Both the position numbers and the translations under genes were made by a program. DNA of 64,000 bases from Siphonodentalium dalli (taxonomy: Eukaryota; Mollusca; Scaphopoda; Gadilida; Siphonodentaliidae). Under the pieces are notes generated by a model. It was not told the origin of the DNA, did no database searches, and saw nothing but the letters and a program-made list of their open reading frames with translations. Location: NCBI GenBank assembly GCA_032622095.1, contig CP136063.1:278995426-279059425 (forward strand), written 5' to 3'. Positions 1 through 13,981 of this stretch are shown here, in pieces (position 1 is the first letter of the stretch; each line of letters begins with the position of its first letter).

Positions 1-3000
1 TATATCACATTGACTAATACGATATATCGGAATACTAATCTGATATATATCACATTAACTAATCTGATATATCGGAATACTAATCTGATATATATCACAT
101 TAACTAATCTAATATATCAGAATACTAATCTGATATATATCACATTAACTAATCTGATATATCGGAATACTAATCTGATATATATCACATTAACTAATCT
201 ATTATATCAGAATACTAATCTGATATATATCACATTAACTAATCTAATATATCGGAATACTAATCTGATATATATCACATTAACTAATCTAATCTATCGG
301 AATAATAATCTGATATATATCACATTAACTAATCTAATATATCAGAATACTAATCTGATATATATCACATTAACTAATCTGATACATCAGAATACTAATC
401 TGATATATATCACATTAACTAATCTAATATATCAGAATACTAATCTGATATATATCACATTAACTAATCTGATACATCAGAATACTAATTTGATATATAT
501 CACATTAACTAATCTGATATATCGGAATACTAATTTGATATATATCACATTAACTAACCTGATATATCAGAATACTAATCTGATATATATCACATTAACT
601 AATCTAATATATCGGAATACTAATCTGATATATATCACACGAACTAATCTAATATATCAGAATACTAATCTGATATATATCACATTAACTAATCTAATAT
701 ATCAGAATACTAATATGATATATATCACATTAACTAATCTATTATATCAGAATACTAATCTGATATATATCACATTAACTAATCTAATATATCAGAATAC
801 TAATCTGATATATATCACATTAACTAATCTAATATATCAGAATACTAATATGATATATATCACATTAACTAATCTATTATATCAGAATACTAATCTGATA
901 TATATCACATTAACTAATCTAATATATCAGAATACTAATCTGATATATATCACATTAACTAATCTAATATATCTGAATACCAATCTGATATATATCACAT
1001 TAACTAATCTATTATATCAGAATACTAATCTGATATATATCACATTAACTAATCTATTATATCAGAATACTAATCTGATATATATCACATTAACTAATCT
1101 AATATATCATAATACTAATCTGATATATATCACATTAACTAATCTATTATATCAGAATACTAATCTGATATATATCACATTAACTAATCTAATATATCAG
1201 AATACTAATCTGATATATATCACATTAACTAATCCGATATATCGGAATACTAATCTGATATATATCACATTAACTAATCCGATATATCGGAATACTAATC
1301 TGATATATATCACATTAACTAATCCGATATATCAGAATAATAATCTGATATATATCACATTAACTAATATAATATATCGGAATACTAATCTGATATATAT
1401 CACATTAACTAATCTAATATATCACATTAACTAATCTAATATATCGGAATACTAATCTGATATATATCACATTAACTAATCTATTATATCAGAATACTAA
1501 TCTGATATATATCACATTAACTAATCTAATATATCAGAATACTAATCTGATATATATCACATTAACTAATCTAATATATCGGAATACTAATCTGATATAT
1601 ATCACATAAACTAATCTATTATATCAGAATACTAATCTGATATATATCACATTAACTAATCTAATATATCAGAATACTAATCTGATATATATCACATTAA
1701 CTAATCCGATATATCGGAATACTAATCTGATATATCAGAATACTAATCTGATATATATCACATTAACTAATCTATTATATCATAATACTAATCTGATATA
1801 TATCACATTAACTAATCTATTATATCAGAATACTAATCTGATATATATCACATTAACTAATCTAATATATCGGAATACTAATCTGATATATATCACATTA
1901 ACTAATCTATTATATCAGAATACTAATCTGATATATATCACATTAACTAATCTAATATATCGGAATACTAATCTGATATATATCACATTAACTAATCTAT
2001 TATATCAGAATACTAATCTGATATATATCACATTAACTAATCTGATATATCAGAATACTAATCTGATATATATCACATTAACTAATCTAATACATCAGAA
2101 TACTAATCTGATATATATCACATTAACTAATCTAATATATCAGAATACTAATCTGATATATATCACATTAACTAATCTAATATATCGGAATACTAATCTG
2201 ATATATATCACATTAACTAATCTAATATATCGGAATACTAATCTGATATATATCACATTAACTAATCTATTATATCAGAATACTAATCTGATATATATCA
2301 CATTAACTAATCTAATATATCAGAATACTAATCTGATATATATCACATAAACTAATCTGATACATTAGAATACTAATCTGATATATATCACATTAACTAA
2401 TCTAATATATCAGAATACTAATCTGATATATATCAAATTAACTAATCCGATATATCGGAATACTAATCTGATATATATCACATTAACTAATCTAATATAT
2501 CAGAATACTAATCTGATATATATCACATTAACTAATCCGATATATCGGAATACTAATCTGATATATATCACATTAACAAATCTGATATATCGGAATACTA
2601 ATCTGATATATATCACATTAACTAATCCGATATATCGGAATACTAATCTGATATATATCACATTAACTAATCTGATATATCAGAATACTAATCTGATATA
2701 TATCACACGAACTAATCTAATATATCGGAATACTAATCTGATATATATCACAATAAATAATCTAATATATCGGAATACTAATCTGATATATATCACATTT
2801 ACTAATCTGATATAGCAGAATACTAATCTGATATATATCACATTAACTAATCTAATATATCAGAATACTAATCTGATATATATCACATTAACTAATCTAA
2901 TATATCAGAATACTAATCTGATATATATCACATTAACTAATCTATTATATCAGAATACTAATCTGATATATATCACATTAACTAATCTAATATATCGGAA

Positions 3001-4051
3001 TACTAATCTGATATATATCACATTAACTAATCTATTATATCAGACTACTAATCTGATATATATCACATTAACTAATCTAATATATCAGAATACTAAACTG
3101 ATATATATCACATTAACTAATCTAATATATCAGAATACTAAACTGATATATATCACATTATCTAATCCGATATATCGGAATACTAATCTGATATATATCA
3201 CACAAACTAATCTAATATATCAGAATACTAATTTGATATATATCACATTAACTAATCCGATACATCAGAATACTAATCTGATATATATCACATTAACTAA
3301 TCTAATATATCAGAATACTAATCTGATATATATCACATTAACTAATCTGATATATCGGAATACTAATCTGATATATATCACATTAACTAATCTGATATAT
3401 CAGAATACTAATCTGATATATATCACATTAACTAATCTGATACATCGGAATACTAATCTGATATATATCAAATTAACTAATCTAATACATCAGAATACTA
3501 ATCTGATATATATCACATTAACTAATCTGATATATCAGAATACTAATCTGATATATATCACATTAACTAATGTGATATATCGGAATACTAATCTGATATA
3601 TATCACATTAACTAATCTGATACATCGGAATACTAATCTGATATATATCAAATTAACTAATCTAATATATCGGAATACTAATCTGATATATATCACATTA
3701 ACTAATCTGATACATCAGAATACTAATCTGATATATATCACATTAACTAATCTGATATATCAGAATACTAATCTGATATATATCACATTAACTAATCAGA
3801 TATATCGGAATACTAATCTGATATATATCACATTAACTAATCTGATACATCAGAATACTAATCTGATATATATCACATTAACTAATCTGATATATCAGAA
3901 TACTAATCTGATATATATCACATTAACTAATCTGATATATCGGAATACTAATCTGATATATATCACATTAACTAATCAGATATATCGGAATACTATTCTG
4001 ATATATATCACATTAACTAATCTGATACATCGGAATACTAATCTGATATAT

Positions 4052-5580
4052 ATCAAATTAACTAATCTAATATATCGGAATACTAATCTGATATATATCA
4101 CATTAACTAATCTGATATATCAGAATACTAATCTGATATATATCACATTAACTAATGTGATATATCGGAATACTAATCTGATATATATCACATTAACTAA
4201 TCTGATACATCGGAATACTAATCTGATATATATCACATTAACTAATCTGATATATATCACATTAACTAATCTGATACATCGGAATACTAATCTGATATAT
4301 ATCACACATTAACTAATCTGATATATCAGAATACTAATCTGATATATATCACATTAACTAATCTGATATATCAGAATACTAATCTGATATATATCACATT
4401 AACTAATGTGATATATCGGAATACTAATCTGATATATATCACATTAACTAATCTGATACATCGGAATACTAATCTGATATATATCACATTAACTAATCTG
4501 ATATATATCACATTAACTAATCTGATACATCGGAATACTAATCTGATATATATCACACATTAACTAATCTGATATATCAGAATACTAATCTGATATATAT
4601 CACATTAACTAATCTGATATATCAGAATACTAATCTGATATATATCACATTAACTAATGTGATATATCGGAATACTAATCTGATATATATCACATTAACT
4701 AATCTGATACATCGGAATACTAATCTGATATATATCACATTAACTAATCTGATATATATCACATTAACTAATCTGATACATCGGAATACTAATCTGATAT
4801 ATATCACACATTAACTAATCTGATATATCAGAATACTAATCTGATATATATCACATTAACTAATCTGATATATCAGAATACTAATCTGATATATATCACA
4901 TTAACTAATGTGATATATCGGAATACTAATCTGATATATATCACATTAACTAATCTGATACATCGGAATACTAATCTGATATATATCACATTAACTAATC
5001 TGATATATATCACATTAACTAATCTGATACATCGGAATACTAATCTGATATATATCACACATTAACTAATCTGATATATCAGAATACTAATCTGATATAT
5101 ATCACATTAACTAATCTGATATATCAGAATACTAATCTGATATATATCACATTAACTAATGTGATATATCGGAATACTAATCTGATATATATCACATTAA
5201 CTAATCTGATACATCGGAATACTAATCTGATATATATCACATTAACTAATCTGATATATATCACATTAACTAATCTGATACATCGGAATACTAATCTGAT
5301 ATATATCACACATTAACTAATCTGATATATCAGAATACTAATCTGATATATATCACATTAACTAATCTGATATATCAGAATACTAATCTGATATATATCA
5401 CATTAACTAATGTGATATATCGGAATACTAATCTGATATATATCACATTAACTAATCTGATACATCGGAATACTAATCTGATATATATCACATTAACTAA
5501 TCTGATATATATCACATTAACTAATCTGATACATCGGAATACTAATCTGATATATATCACACATTAACTAATCTGATATA
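4052..5580. repeat. 251-bp higher-order repeat within the satellite (6 copies)
   Basis: Inside the 45-bp array a composite unit repeats with almost no divergence. The marker is a 2-bp expansion 'atcacacatt' found at 4303, 4554, 4805, 5056, 5307 and 5558, exactly 251 bp apart. 251 = five 45-bp units + one orphan 24-bp half-unit + 2 bp. Each copy also carries 'aatgtgatatatcgg' once. Near-identity between copies, against several-percent variation between neighbouring 45-mers, points to recent block amplification by unequal exchange or rolling circle. Confidence 0.93.
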
Positions 5581-5794
5581 TCAGAATACTAATCTGATAT
5601 ATATCACATTAACTAATCTGATATATCGGAATACTAATCTGATATATATCACATTAACTAATCTGATATAGCAGAATACTAATCTGATATATATCACATT
5701 AACTAATCTGATATATCGGAATACTAATCTGATATATATCACATTAACTAATCTGATATATCAGAATACTAATCTGATATATATCACATTAACT

Positions 5795-6775
5795 AATGTG
5801 ATATATCGGAATACTAATCTGATATATATCACATTAACTAATCTGATACATCGGAATACTAATCTGATATATATCAAATTAACTAATCTAATATATCGGA
5901 ATACTAATCTGATATATATCACATTAACTAATCTGATATATCAGAATACTAATCTGATATATATCACATTAACTAATGTGATATATCGGAATACTAATCT
6001 GATATATATCACATTAACTAATCTGATACATCGGAATACTAATCTGATATATATCAAATTAACTAATCTAATATATCGGAATACTAATCTGATATATATC
6101 ACATTAACTAATCTAATCTATCGGAATAATAATCTGATATATATCACATTAACTAATCTAATATATCAGAATACTAATCTGATATATATCACATTAACTA
6201 CTCTGATATATATCACATTAACTAATCTATTATATCAGAATACTAATCTGATATATATCACATTAACTAATACGATATATCAGAATACTAATCTGATATA
6301 TATCACATTAACTAATCTGATATATCGGAATACTAATCTGATATATATCACATTAACTAATCTAATATATCAGGATACTAATCTGATATATATCACATTA
6401 ACTAATCTAATATATCGGAATACTAATCAGATATATATCACATTAACTAATCTAATATATCAGAATACTAATCTGATATATATCACATTAACTAATACGA
6501 TATATCAGAATACTAATCTGATATATATCACATTAACTAATCTGATATATCGGAATACTAATCTGATATATATCACATTAACTAATCTAATATATCAGGA
6601 TACTAATCTGATATATATCACATTAACTAATCTAATATATCGGAATACTAATCAGATATATATCACATTAACTAATCTAATATATCAGAATACTAATCTG
6701 ATATATATCACATTAACTAATCTAATATATCGGAATACTAATCAGATATATATCACATTAACTAATCTAATATAT
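5795..6775. repeat. 180-bp and 225-bp higher-order repeats in the satellite
   Basis: The variant 'aatgtgatatat' recurs at about 5795 and 5975 (180 bp = 4 units) with the same following variants (tacatcgg, atcaaatt, aatatatcgg). Then 'aatacgatatatcag' recurs at about 6269 and 6494 (225 bp = 5 units) together with the private variants 'caggatact' and 'aatcagatat'; a partial third copy follows to about 6775. These are separate local amplifications from the 251-bp block. Confidence 0.8.
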
Positions 6776-7228
6776 CAGAATACTAATCTGATATATATCA
6801 CATTAACTAATCTTATATATCGGAATACTAATCTGATATATATCACATTAACTAATCCGATATATCAGAATACTAATCTGATATATATCACATTAACTAA
6901 TCCGATATATCGGAATACTAATCTGATATATATCACATTAACTAATCTAATATATCGGAATACTAATCTGATATATATCACATTAACTAATCTAATATAT
7001 CGGAAAACTAATCTGATATATATCACATTAACTAATCTATTATATCAGAATACTAATCTGATATATATCACATTAACTAATCTAATATATCAGAATACTA
7101 ATCTGATATATATCACATTAACTAATCCGATATATCGGAATACTAATCTGATATAAATCACATTAACTAATCTGATATATCAGAATACTAATCTGATATA
7201 TATCACATTAACTAATCTGATATATATC

Positions 7229-8290
7229 ACATTAACTAATCTAATATATCGGAATAATAATCTGATATATATCACATTAACTAATCTGATATATCAGAAT
7301 ACTAATCTGATATATATCACATTAACTAATCTGATATATATCACATTAACTAATCTAATATATCAGAATACTAATCTGATATATATCACATTAACTAATC
7401 CGATATATCAGAATACTAATCTGATATATATCACATTAACTAATCTAATATATCACATTAACTAATCTGATATATCGGAATACTAATCTGATATATATCA
7501 CATTAACTAATCTATTATATCAGAATACTAATCTGATATATATCACATTAACTAATCCGATATATCAGAATACTAATCTGATATATATCACATTAACTAA
7601 TCTAATATATCGGAATACTAATCTGATATATATCACATTAACTAATCTATTATATCAGAATACTAATCTGATATAAATCACATTAACTAATCTGATATAT
7701 CAGAATACTAATCTGATATATATCACATTAACTAATCTAATATATCGGAATACTAATCTGATATATATCACATTAACTAATCTGATATATCAGAATACTG
7801 ATCTGATATATATCACATTAACTAATCCGATATATCGGAATACTAATCTGATATAAATCACATTAACTAATCTGATATATCAGAATACTAATCTGATATA
7901 TATCACATTAACTAATCTGATATATATCACATTAACTAATCCGATATATCGGAATACTAATCTGATATAAATCACATTAACTAATCTGATATATCAGAAT
8001 ACTAATCTGATATATATCACATTAACTAATCTAATATATCGGAATAATAATCTGATATATATCACATTAACTAATCTGATATATCAGAATACTAATCTGA
8101 TATATATCACATTAACTAATCTGATATATATCACATTAACTAATCTAATATATCAGAATACTAATCTGATATATATCACATTAACTAATCCGATATATCA
8201 GAATACTAATCTGATATATATCACATTAACTAATCTAATATATCACATTAACTAATCTGATATATCGGAATACTAATCTGATATATATCA
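7229..8290. repeat. 790-bp segmental duplication inside the satellite
   Basis: The stretch 7229-7500, with a rare 'ggaataataa' variant, orphan 24-mers and a shortened 'aatctaatatatcacatta' unit, reappears in the same order at 8019-8290 (offset 790 bp). 'ctgatataaatcac' variants at 7151, 7671, 7851 and 7965 mark further shuffling. The right end of the array is thus built of blocks rather than of single-unit turnover. Confidence 0.75.
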
Positions 8291-8427
8291 CATTAACTAA
8301 TCCGATATATCAGAATACTAATCTGATATATATCACATTAACTAATCTAATATATCGGAATACTAATCTGATATATATCACATTAACTAATCTATTATAT
8401 CAGAATACTAATCTGATATATCAGATT

Positions 8428-8854
8428 AATAACTGAATAGGTGTGGTGGTTCTACGCCGTCGTACAGCTACTGTAAATTGTATGTCTATATTGTTATTCG
8501 CATACTTTATATATTCCGTTATATTGTTACAAAGCTATACCACAAGTATATCTATCAGGGATGGGTCAGTTACTTACCCAAAGTAATGAATTACAATTTC
8601 TTTTTAAAATCTCAATTACAAATACAATTAATCCCAAAGCACAAAGTAATTGATTCGAATTACAATGTAATTAATTACTTTTCAAATACGTTAATGGAAC
8701 TTTAAACTTTCTCGTATGTTTCATTGTGAACGGTTATGTGAAACTAATATGGATATATAGAACACGCCAGAACTTAAATTAGTATTTTCTTTACATACAA
8801 TCAGCCACTATATTACCAGATAATATGTGTGCATGGTTGGAGTAATTTTTGTTT
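8428..8854. other. Unique sequence right of the satellite
   Basis: Ordinary AT-rich DNA. I see no exon-like open frame, RNA gene or repeat shared with the rest of the window. Confidence 0.5.
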
Positions 8855-9160
8855 TTAACCCTTTACCCAACAAACCGGCCAAAACCGGCCAAATAAAGCT
8901 TCAACAGCCTAAAATATCTTCGGTCTGTCTCAATAGAACCATACAAATATGGATATCATTGGAACCGGCTCCTTGACCACATTGTGATAGTTACAGTTAG
9001 CCCTGTGCCAATGCATTCTCTTATATATGCGAGTCGACCATAGGTCGCCTCGCATATATAAGAGAATGCATTGGCCTAAAAAAAAAAAAAATTAACACTT
9101 TTTACCATTTTTTCTTACATTCTTTAACAATTTTATAATTTTTAATGTGTTAAGCCAATG
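8855..9160 (+). mobile_element. Hairpin MITE family A, copy A1 (right end lost)
   Basis: Starts TTAA-CCCTTTACCCAACA, the left terminal inverted repeat of family A with its TTAA target site. It continues through the conserved ~145-bp arm (ccggccaaaaccggcc, aataaagcttcaacagcc, tccttgaccacattgtgata) to CCCTGTGCC and the 69-bp hairpin at 9007-9075. The AT-rich spacer then runs to 'ttaagccaatg' at 9160, where the copy stops six bases into the expected second hairpin and before the right TIR. The breakpoint inside the hairpin arm suggests loss during replication or repair of the hairpin (inference). Confidence 0.85.
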
Positions 9161-10115
9161 TTAGTTTATCAATTATGTATACCTACCGTATATAAGGTTT
9201 TCGATCAATGTCCAGTAATTGCTCGAGTTCTATTCCTATAACTCAATAAATGAACCCAATGGAGCACGACGTTGCCATTTCAGTCGCGATGACGTCATAT
9301 ATCGCGCCATAAAAACGATGGAATTTGAAAAGCTAGCAACGACTGTGATCGCTCTTGAAAAGCTGGTTACAATTATGACATATTTCAATCGCTGGCTACG
9401 AATATGATCAATGCCGTGTGACAATGATCCCATTGGTGATAGTTCACCCATCCACCCATACTCTAGTGTCCCGAATAACATACGTGTATGTTTATATTTT
9501 TCATGAACATTGCCGCCCGGTATGAGCTTATTCCGATGTATATATTTATTATTTTTTTCAATTTCAATCTAAATAATCATATAAAAATTGCCAGCTGTGA
9601 CAAGCTGTAGGTTTTTACTGACACATTAATAAGCCACAGCTGGCAACATCCAATTACGCAACCATGTCATGACACTCAACCCCATCTAAAGTTACTACTA
9701 GTAGTACATGTACCAGTAGTATTGTACTGTAGTAATACATATACCGGTATTGGTACTGTACAGTTATCGAAAACTGGATGTCATTGACTTTGAATTCAAT
9801 TACAGTTATTGGACACTCAAGTACCAGCAAATACCAAGGGAGCTAGGGTTGACAGATTGATAGCCAATGATCGGCTTGTTCGAATATTGAGACATCTAAG
9901 AATTTGTCCGCCCTGTACTTCTATTGCCGTCTGTTCTATTATTGAAATTTGCCCAACCGTCCACCCTGTACTAGTATTCCGGTATGTTCTTCCATTCCGG
10001 ACACTAGAGTATATATACAAACGGGTTTGATACTGTATAGATCAACCACCTTATTTATGCGGGTAATTTATCTGATTTGATTTATATGTATGTGATGATA
10101 TGTATGTATGAGTGT

Positions 10116-10118
<3 letters not shown>
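9161..10118. other. Unique intergenic DNA with small repeats
   Basis: No convincing gene. 9695-9760 contains short palindromic stretches around 'actagtagtacatgtaccagtagt'. Open frames at 9219-9481 and 9809-10030 lack splice context or recognisable domains. Confidence 0.4.
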
Positions 10119-10187
<69 letters not shown>

Positions 10188-10204
10188 CGTGTGTGTGTGT
10201 GTGT
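10119..10204. repeat. (TA)n/(TG)n compound microsatellite
   Basis: About 26 TA dinucleotides followed by about 16 TG dinucleotides with one 'gc' interruption. Such AT/TG tracts are length-polymorphic and can adopt cruciform or Z-form structure. Confidence 0.95.
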
Positions 10205-10803
10205 ATATGCAAGTGTGTATATATATAGTATTATATAACTAAATTTCATTACAGATAATAATCATGTACGTAATATTGGTACATCGTTATTTACAACATC
10301 TTGGTTACAAAAACAATGACAAAACAGCACTATATATTGATCATGATGTATACTTATGTAATTTTTTATTTTTTTTGGTTCGCTTAGAATCTTTAGATAG
10401 GTCTGTCGAAATTTGATTTTTCTATTCCGGACATGATAATGCAAAATTGGATCGTAACTAATTATTGTCTGCATTGTATTTTATCTATGTATACTTGTAA
10501 CTACAGTACGTTCCAATATTCGGAACAAACCCTGGACAGTTATAATTTGTATATAGTGTATATACGTTTTCTCATGTACCATGTATAATGGCTGAGAATA
10601 AAACATTACTTTACAACAAATTAGCCAAAATTTCGAAGGCAAAATGTCTGCTTTTCAGGCCAATATCTTGACAATTACATGCTAACAATGGCATCCATCA
10701 CGTGTTGTAGGACCCAACAAGGCGATCCAAAATATATCATGAAAATAACATCAAAGAATAAATGTAAGGACAGCTCTTTAATATTCACTGAATAACTAAG
10801 TCA
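10205..10803. other. Intergenic DNA, no feature seen
   Basis: AT-rich sequence without a supported exon, RNA gene or repeat beyond short T runs. Confidence 0.4.
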
Positions 10804-12333
10804 TTAACCCTTTACCCAACAAAACGGCCAAAACCGGCCAAACGGCCAAATAAAGCTTCAACAGCCTAAAATATCTTCGGTCTGTCTCAATAGAACCATA
10901 CAAATATGGATATCATTGGAACCGGCTCCTTGACCACATTGTGATAGTTACAGTTATGCCCTGTGCCAATGCATTCTCTTATATATGCGAGTCCACCATA
11001 GGTCGCCTCGCATATATAAGAGAATGCATTGGCCTAAAAAAAACACTTTTTTAACACTTTTTACCATTTTTAGTCGATTTTTTTTCCAAAACTCGACTTA
11101 TAGTTTGATGGGGGACGGTGGGCGGACGGGCGGCGGACGGGCGGCGTGTTTTGCTTATAACTCAACCGTTTATTGACGGATTAATTTGGTGTGTGAGTAC
11201 ATATCCATGCACGTAAGCTGCAGACCAAAAATCGGGTTCGTCCGCACATTTATTACAGAGTTATATTTGCCATTTTTCACTGATTTTAGGCTCGTTAGCG
11301 CAACAACTTCAACAAACGTTATCTGATTCGATTGAAATTTGGGATATAGGTGTCTCCCAAGAATATCTCGGACGAGTTCGAAAACCGTCCTGGTCTGATA
11401 AAATTTGATAGAGTTATGGCCCTTAATTAGTCATTTTTCACGAATTTTCAGCTCGTTAGCGCGATAACTTCAACAAACGTTATTCGATTTGATTGAAATT
11501 TGGGATATAGGTGTCTCCCAATAATATCTCGGACGAGTTCGAAAACCGGCCTGGTCCGATAAAATTTGATAGAGTTATGGCCCTTAATTAGTCATTTTTC
11601 ACGAATTTTCAGCTCGTTAGCGCGATAACTTCAACAAACGTTATTTGATTTGATTGAAATTTGGTATATAGGTGTCTCCCAAGAATTTCTCGGACGAGTT
11701 CGAAAACCGGCCTGGTCCGATAAAATTTAATAGAGTTATGGCCCTTAATTAGTCATTTTTTCACGAATTTTCAGCTCGTTAGCGCGATAATTTAACAAAC
11801 ATCATCCTATTTGATTGAAATTTTGATATATAGGTGTCTCCCAAGAATAGCTCGGACGAGTTAGAAAACCGGCCCGGTCCGATAAAATTTGATAGAGTTA
11901 TGGTCCTTAAGTAGTCATTTTTTACGAATTTTGAGCTCGTTAGCGCGATAACTTCAACAAACGTCATCCGATTCAACTAAAATTTGGTATATAAGTGTCT
12001 TCCAATAATATCCTGGACGAGTTCGAAAACCAGCCTGGCCCAATAAAATTTGATAGAGTTATGGCCCTTAATTAGTCATTTTTCGATTTTACCTATTAAT
12101 TAGTCTACCGATACTGATGCACACCAATTGGCGGTAGCCACCGGCGGTAAGCCACCGAAAACGAGACACGGCATCTCTGATGCCACCTCTTTTTTCTTAC
12201 ATTCTTTAACAATTTTATAATTTTTAATGTGTTAAGCCAATGCATTCTCTTATATATGCGAGGCGACCTATGGTCGACTCGCATATATAAGAGAATGCAT
12301 TGGCACAGGGCCGTTCTGTTGGGTAAGTCATTA
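10804..12333 (+). mobile_element. Hairpin MITE family A, copy A2, with nested 1.1-kb element
   Basis: Left end TTAA at 10804-10807, then the family A TIR and arm (with one extra 'aacggcc'), first hairpin 10965-11033 and spacer. At about 11072 the spacer is interrupted by 1.1 kb of unrelated repeat and resumes at about 12190 with 'ttttttcttacattc'. The second hairpin lies at 12236-12304, followed by GGCACAGGG and a shortened right TIR (tgttgggtaa). The right TIR lacks 'agggttaa'; instead 'taagtcattaa' follows, and the same 11 bp stands just left of the element. The right junction was therefore altered, possibly by short-homology repair. Confidence 0.85.
11072..12189. mobile_element. Nested repeat element with five 161-bp tandem units
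   Basis: Inserted in the AT-rich spacer of copy A2 at a T run. The left part has a GC-rich 'ggacgggcggcggacgggcgg' stretch and 'ttgcttataactcaaccg'. From about 11240 to 12085 a 161-bp unit repeats about five times; anchors 'aacaaacg' stand at 11311, 11472, 11633, 11794 and 11956. Each unit contains 'gctcgttagcgcgataactt', 'ggtgtctcccaa', 'cggacgagttcgaaaaccgg' and 'gagttatggccctt'. Elements with a central minisatellite of this wording are, from memory, common in bivalves and other molluscs (pearl/Helentron-like non-autonomous elements). The assignment to that group is tentative. Confidence 0.7.
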
Positions 12334-13200
12334 AAGATCTATCATATAGGCGCTCGACAAAAAACCAACTTCCACAATATGTCTCTCTGTTACAAGTCAT
12401 TATCGGTCGACCATCAACCTGTTGTTAATTGGACCAAATGTTCGATCATATTGTTTGCTGGTACACGCTAAAATAGTGTGTTGGGGTTCCGAATAGGTCG
12501 ATACATACATTAAATATCTATATTGGACTTACTCAAGTCATCGTTTTAGTAAAGTCGAGTCCATAGTTTATTCAGCATGGAGAAATAAAGAGCATTCACT
12601 GTCAGTCTATTGTAGATATGGTAAATAAAGAGCGTTTATCAAAAATAAAAATCCTTAAAAGAAGCTGCAAAAAGCATACATTTACAGAGTTGGCTGAGAC
12701 GAATCACAACCATACACGACAATATTGCGTGCTCTGGTTGGCGATGGAAAAGATAGTCCACCAATTTACTTTTTTTGTTTTTGTGTCTCTTTTCGTTATT
12801 TCAACGAAGTTGAACACGAATTTAACTTAACGAACAATGCAAAGTTTTGTATTGTCTGGTGTTGGTGTCATGTGCGGCTTTTCGAAATAGTATTAATCAG
12901 CCTGAATAAATGTAAAGACAGCGCGGACAGTTTGTTAGCGCGATGCCAAGTGATCATGGATAGCACGCGCCCATTCATAACTAGTGAGAGATAAGAGACA
13001 TGTCTCGTTCTGTGTTTATTACACATCACCCGTCCTAGAATATGTGCATTAAAATTTACAGACTTACATGTACACGGTTAATTTAGGCAAACATATGGCT
13101 TGTTTTGTCATGTGTGATGATGCTTTTATTTATAGTTCCGGTTTGATGGTTGAGGCGAATGTACGTAATTTGACGTCAACGAGATGCGGATAGAACGTAC
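12334..13200. other. Intergenic DNA, no supported gene
   Basis: Open frames at 12618-12994 exist, but none has splice-site context, homologous motifs or consistent coding character. No repeat in common with the window was seen. Confidence 0.4.
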
Positions 13201-13202
13201 AG

Positions 13203-13411
13203 TAATGCCCAAAGTAATCGACCACTTAACCACAGCAGAATTATGGGTAATTGTTCAGGATTTAGTCGGAAATATGGCTTGTTGTCATTCACCGGAAAGC
13301 CCTCTGTTAGAGCTTTCCGATGAATTGCAACAAGCCATATTTCCGAATAAATCCTGAACAATTACCCATAATTCTGCTGTGGTTAAGTGGTCAATTACTT
13401 TGGGCATTGCC
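13203..13411. mobile_element. Foldback MITE with ~90-bp arms (family D, copy 1)
   Basis: The arm 'taatgcccaaagtaatcgac...' at 13203 returns as its reverse complement ending near 13411; arms of about 90 bp surround a short centre with 'ggaaagccctctgttagagctttcc'. The termini TGCCCAAAGTAATCGAC match the second copy at 24,871-25,003. Short, with no coding capacity: a non-autonomous foldback element. Confidence 0.8.
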
Positions 13412-13699
13412 GTATGTTCCATACCGATTTGTAAATATGCAACAGCAATAACACTGTGCTTCTAAGAATAAGCGTGTAATGAATAAAGCTTGTAGCCAGA
13501 TTGTACGTTTATTTATAGCCATAACCCCCATCCACACTTCGTATACATAATTTGTAGGTTAACAAATCGAGTCCGTTAAAATGAATAGTAACTGTTTGAT
13601 GTCAGCTCGTATACATTTGGCACATTGACCCACTGTTTTATTATGTCCCCCGAAAGTTTATAGAAATCAGAGATGTTCGTCAGTTCGTCCCAAATTGTT

Positions 13700-13860
13700 T
13701 CGGATGTTAACTTTAGTTTTAGTTAAACTGATTGTTTTAAAATTATGTGTATGTGGATTACCCACATGGAAATATAGGTCAAGTTCGAATTTGGGATAGG
13801 TCGGTCCCATTTTCCCCCGTGTTATGGACTTTGTTGACTTAGATTATTTCCCGATTATTG
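13700..13860. repeat. Mollusc-type dispersed repeat fragment
   Basis: Contains 'aggtcaagttcgaatttggg' and 'gttatggactttgttgactt', the same phrase set as 17,400-17,500 and 33,740-34,110. Probably remnants of one dispersed repeat class. No coding potential. Confidence 0.45.
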
Positions 13861-13981
13861 TGGTTTTTTCCGGATAATGAAATCATATACTTATTATTCT
13901 GGTTTCTAATTAAATTAAACTTGATGTGTTAACAACATAAGACAGTTGGAAGTTAAGTTTGATTATATAAATTGTACTTAC

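Larger units (their letters stand above)
1..8427. repeat. 45-bp AT-rich satellite DNA array
   Basis: The array fills the left 8.4 kb and runs off the window edge. The basic unit is 45 bp and splits into a 21-bp half (aatctgatatatcggaatact) and a 24-bp half (aatctgatatat + atcacattaact), both starting with the same 12-mer, so the unit arose by duplication of a ~20-24-bp ancestor. Variants recur at fixed positions (cgg/cag, ctg/cta/ccg, ttatat, cacgaac). Extra or missing 24-bp half-units occur, e.g. near 1424, 4246, 6196 and 7221. The array ends near 8427 where the unit breaks into 'cagattaataactgaata'. The 45-bp period is a multiple of three and lacks stops in some frames, so long open frames (10-1434, 3233-4312, 5798-7156) appear by chance. 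Such arrays are usually heterochromatic or pericentromeric; that role is inference. Confidence 0.97.

Noticed and set aside
10-7156. Open frames of 359-474 codons in the satellite as protein-coding genes
   Set aside because: They simply mirror the 45-bp period (a multiple of 3) and have no start context, introns or non-repetitive sequence.
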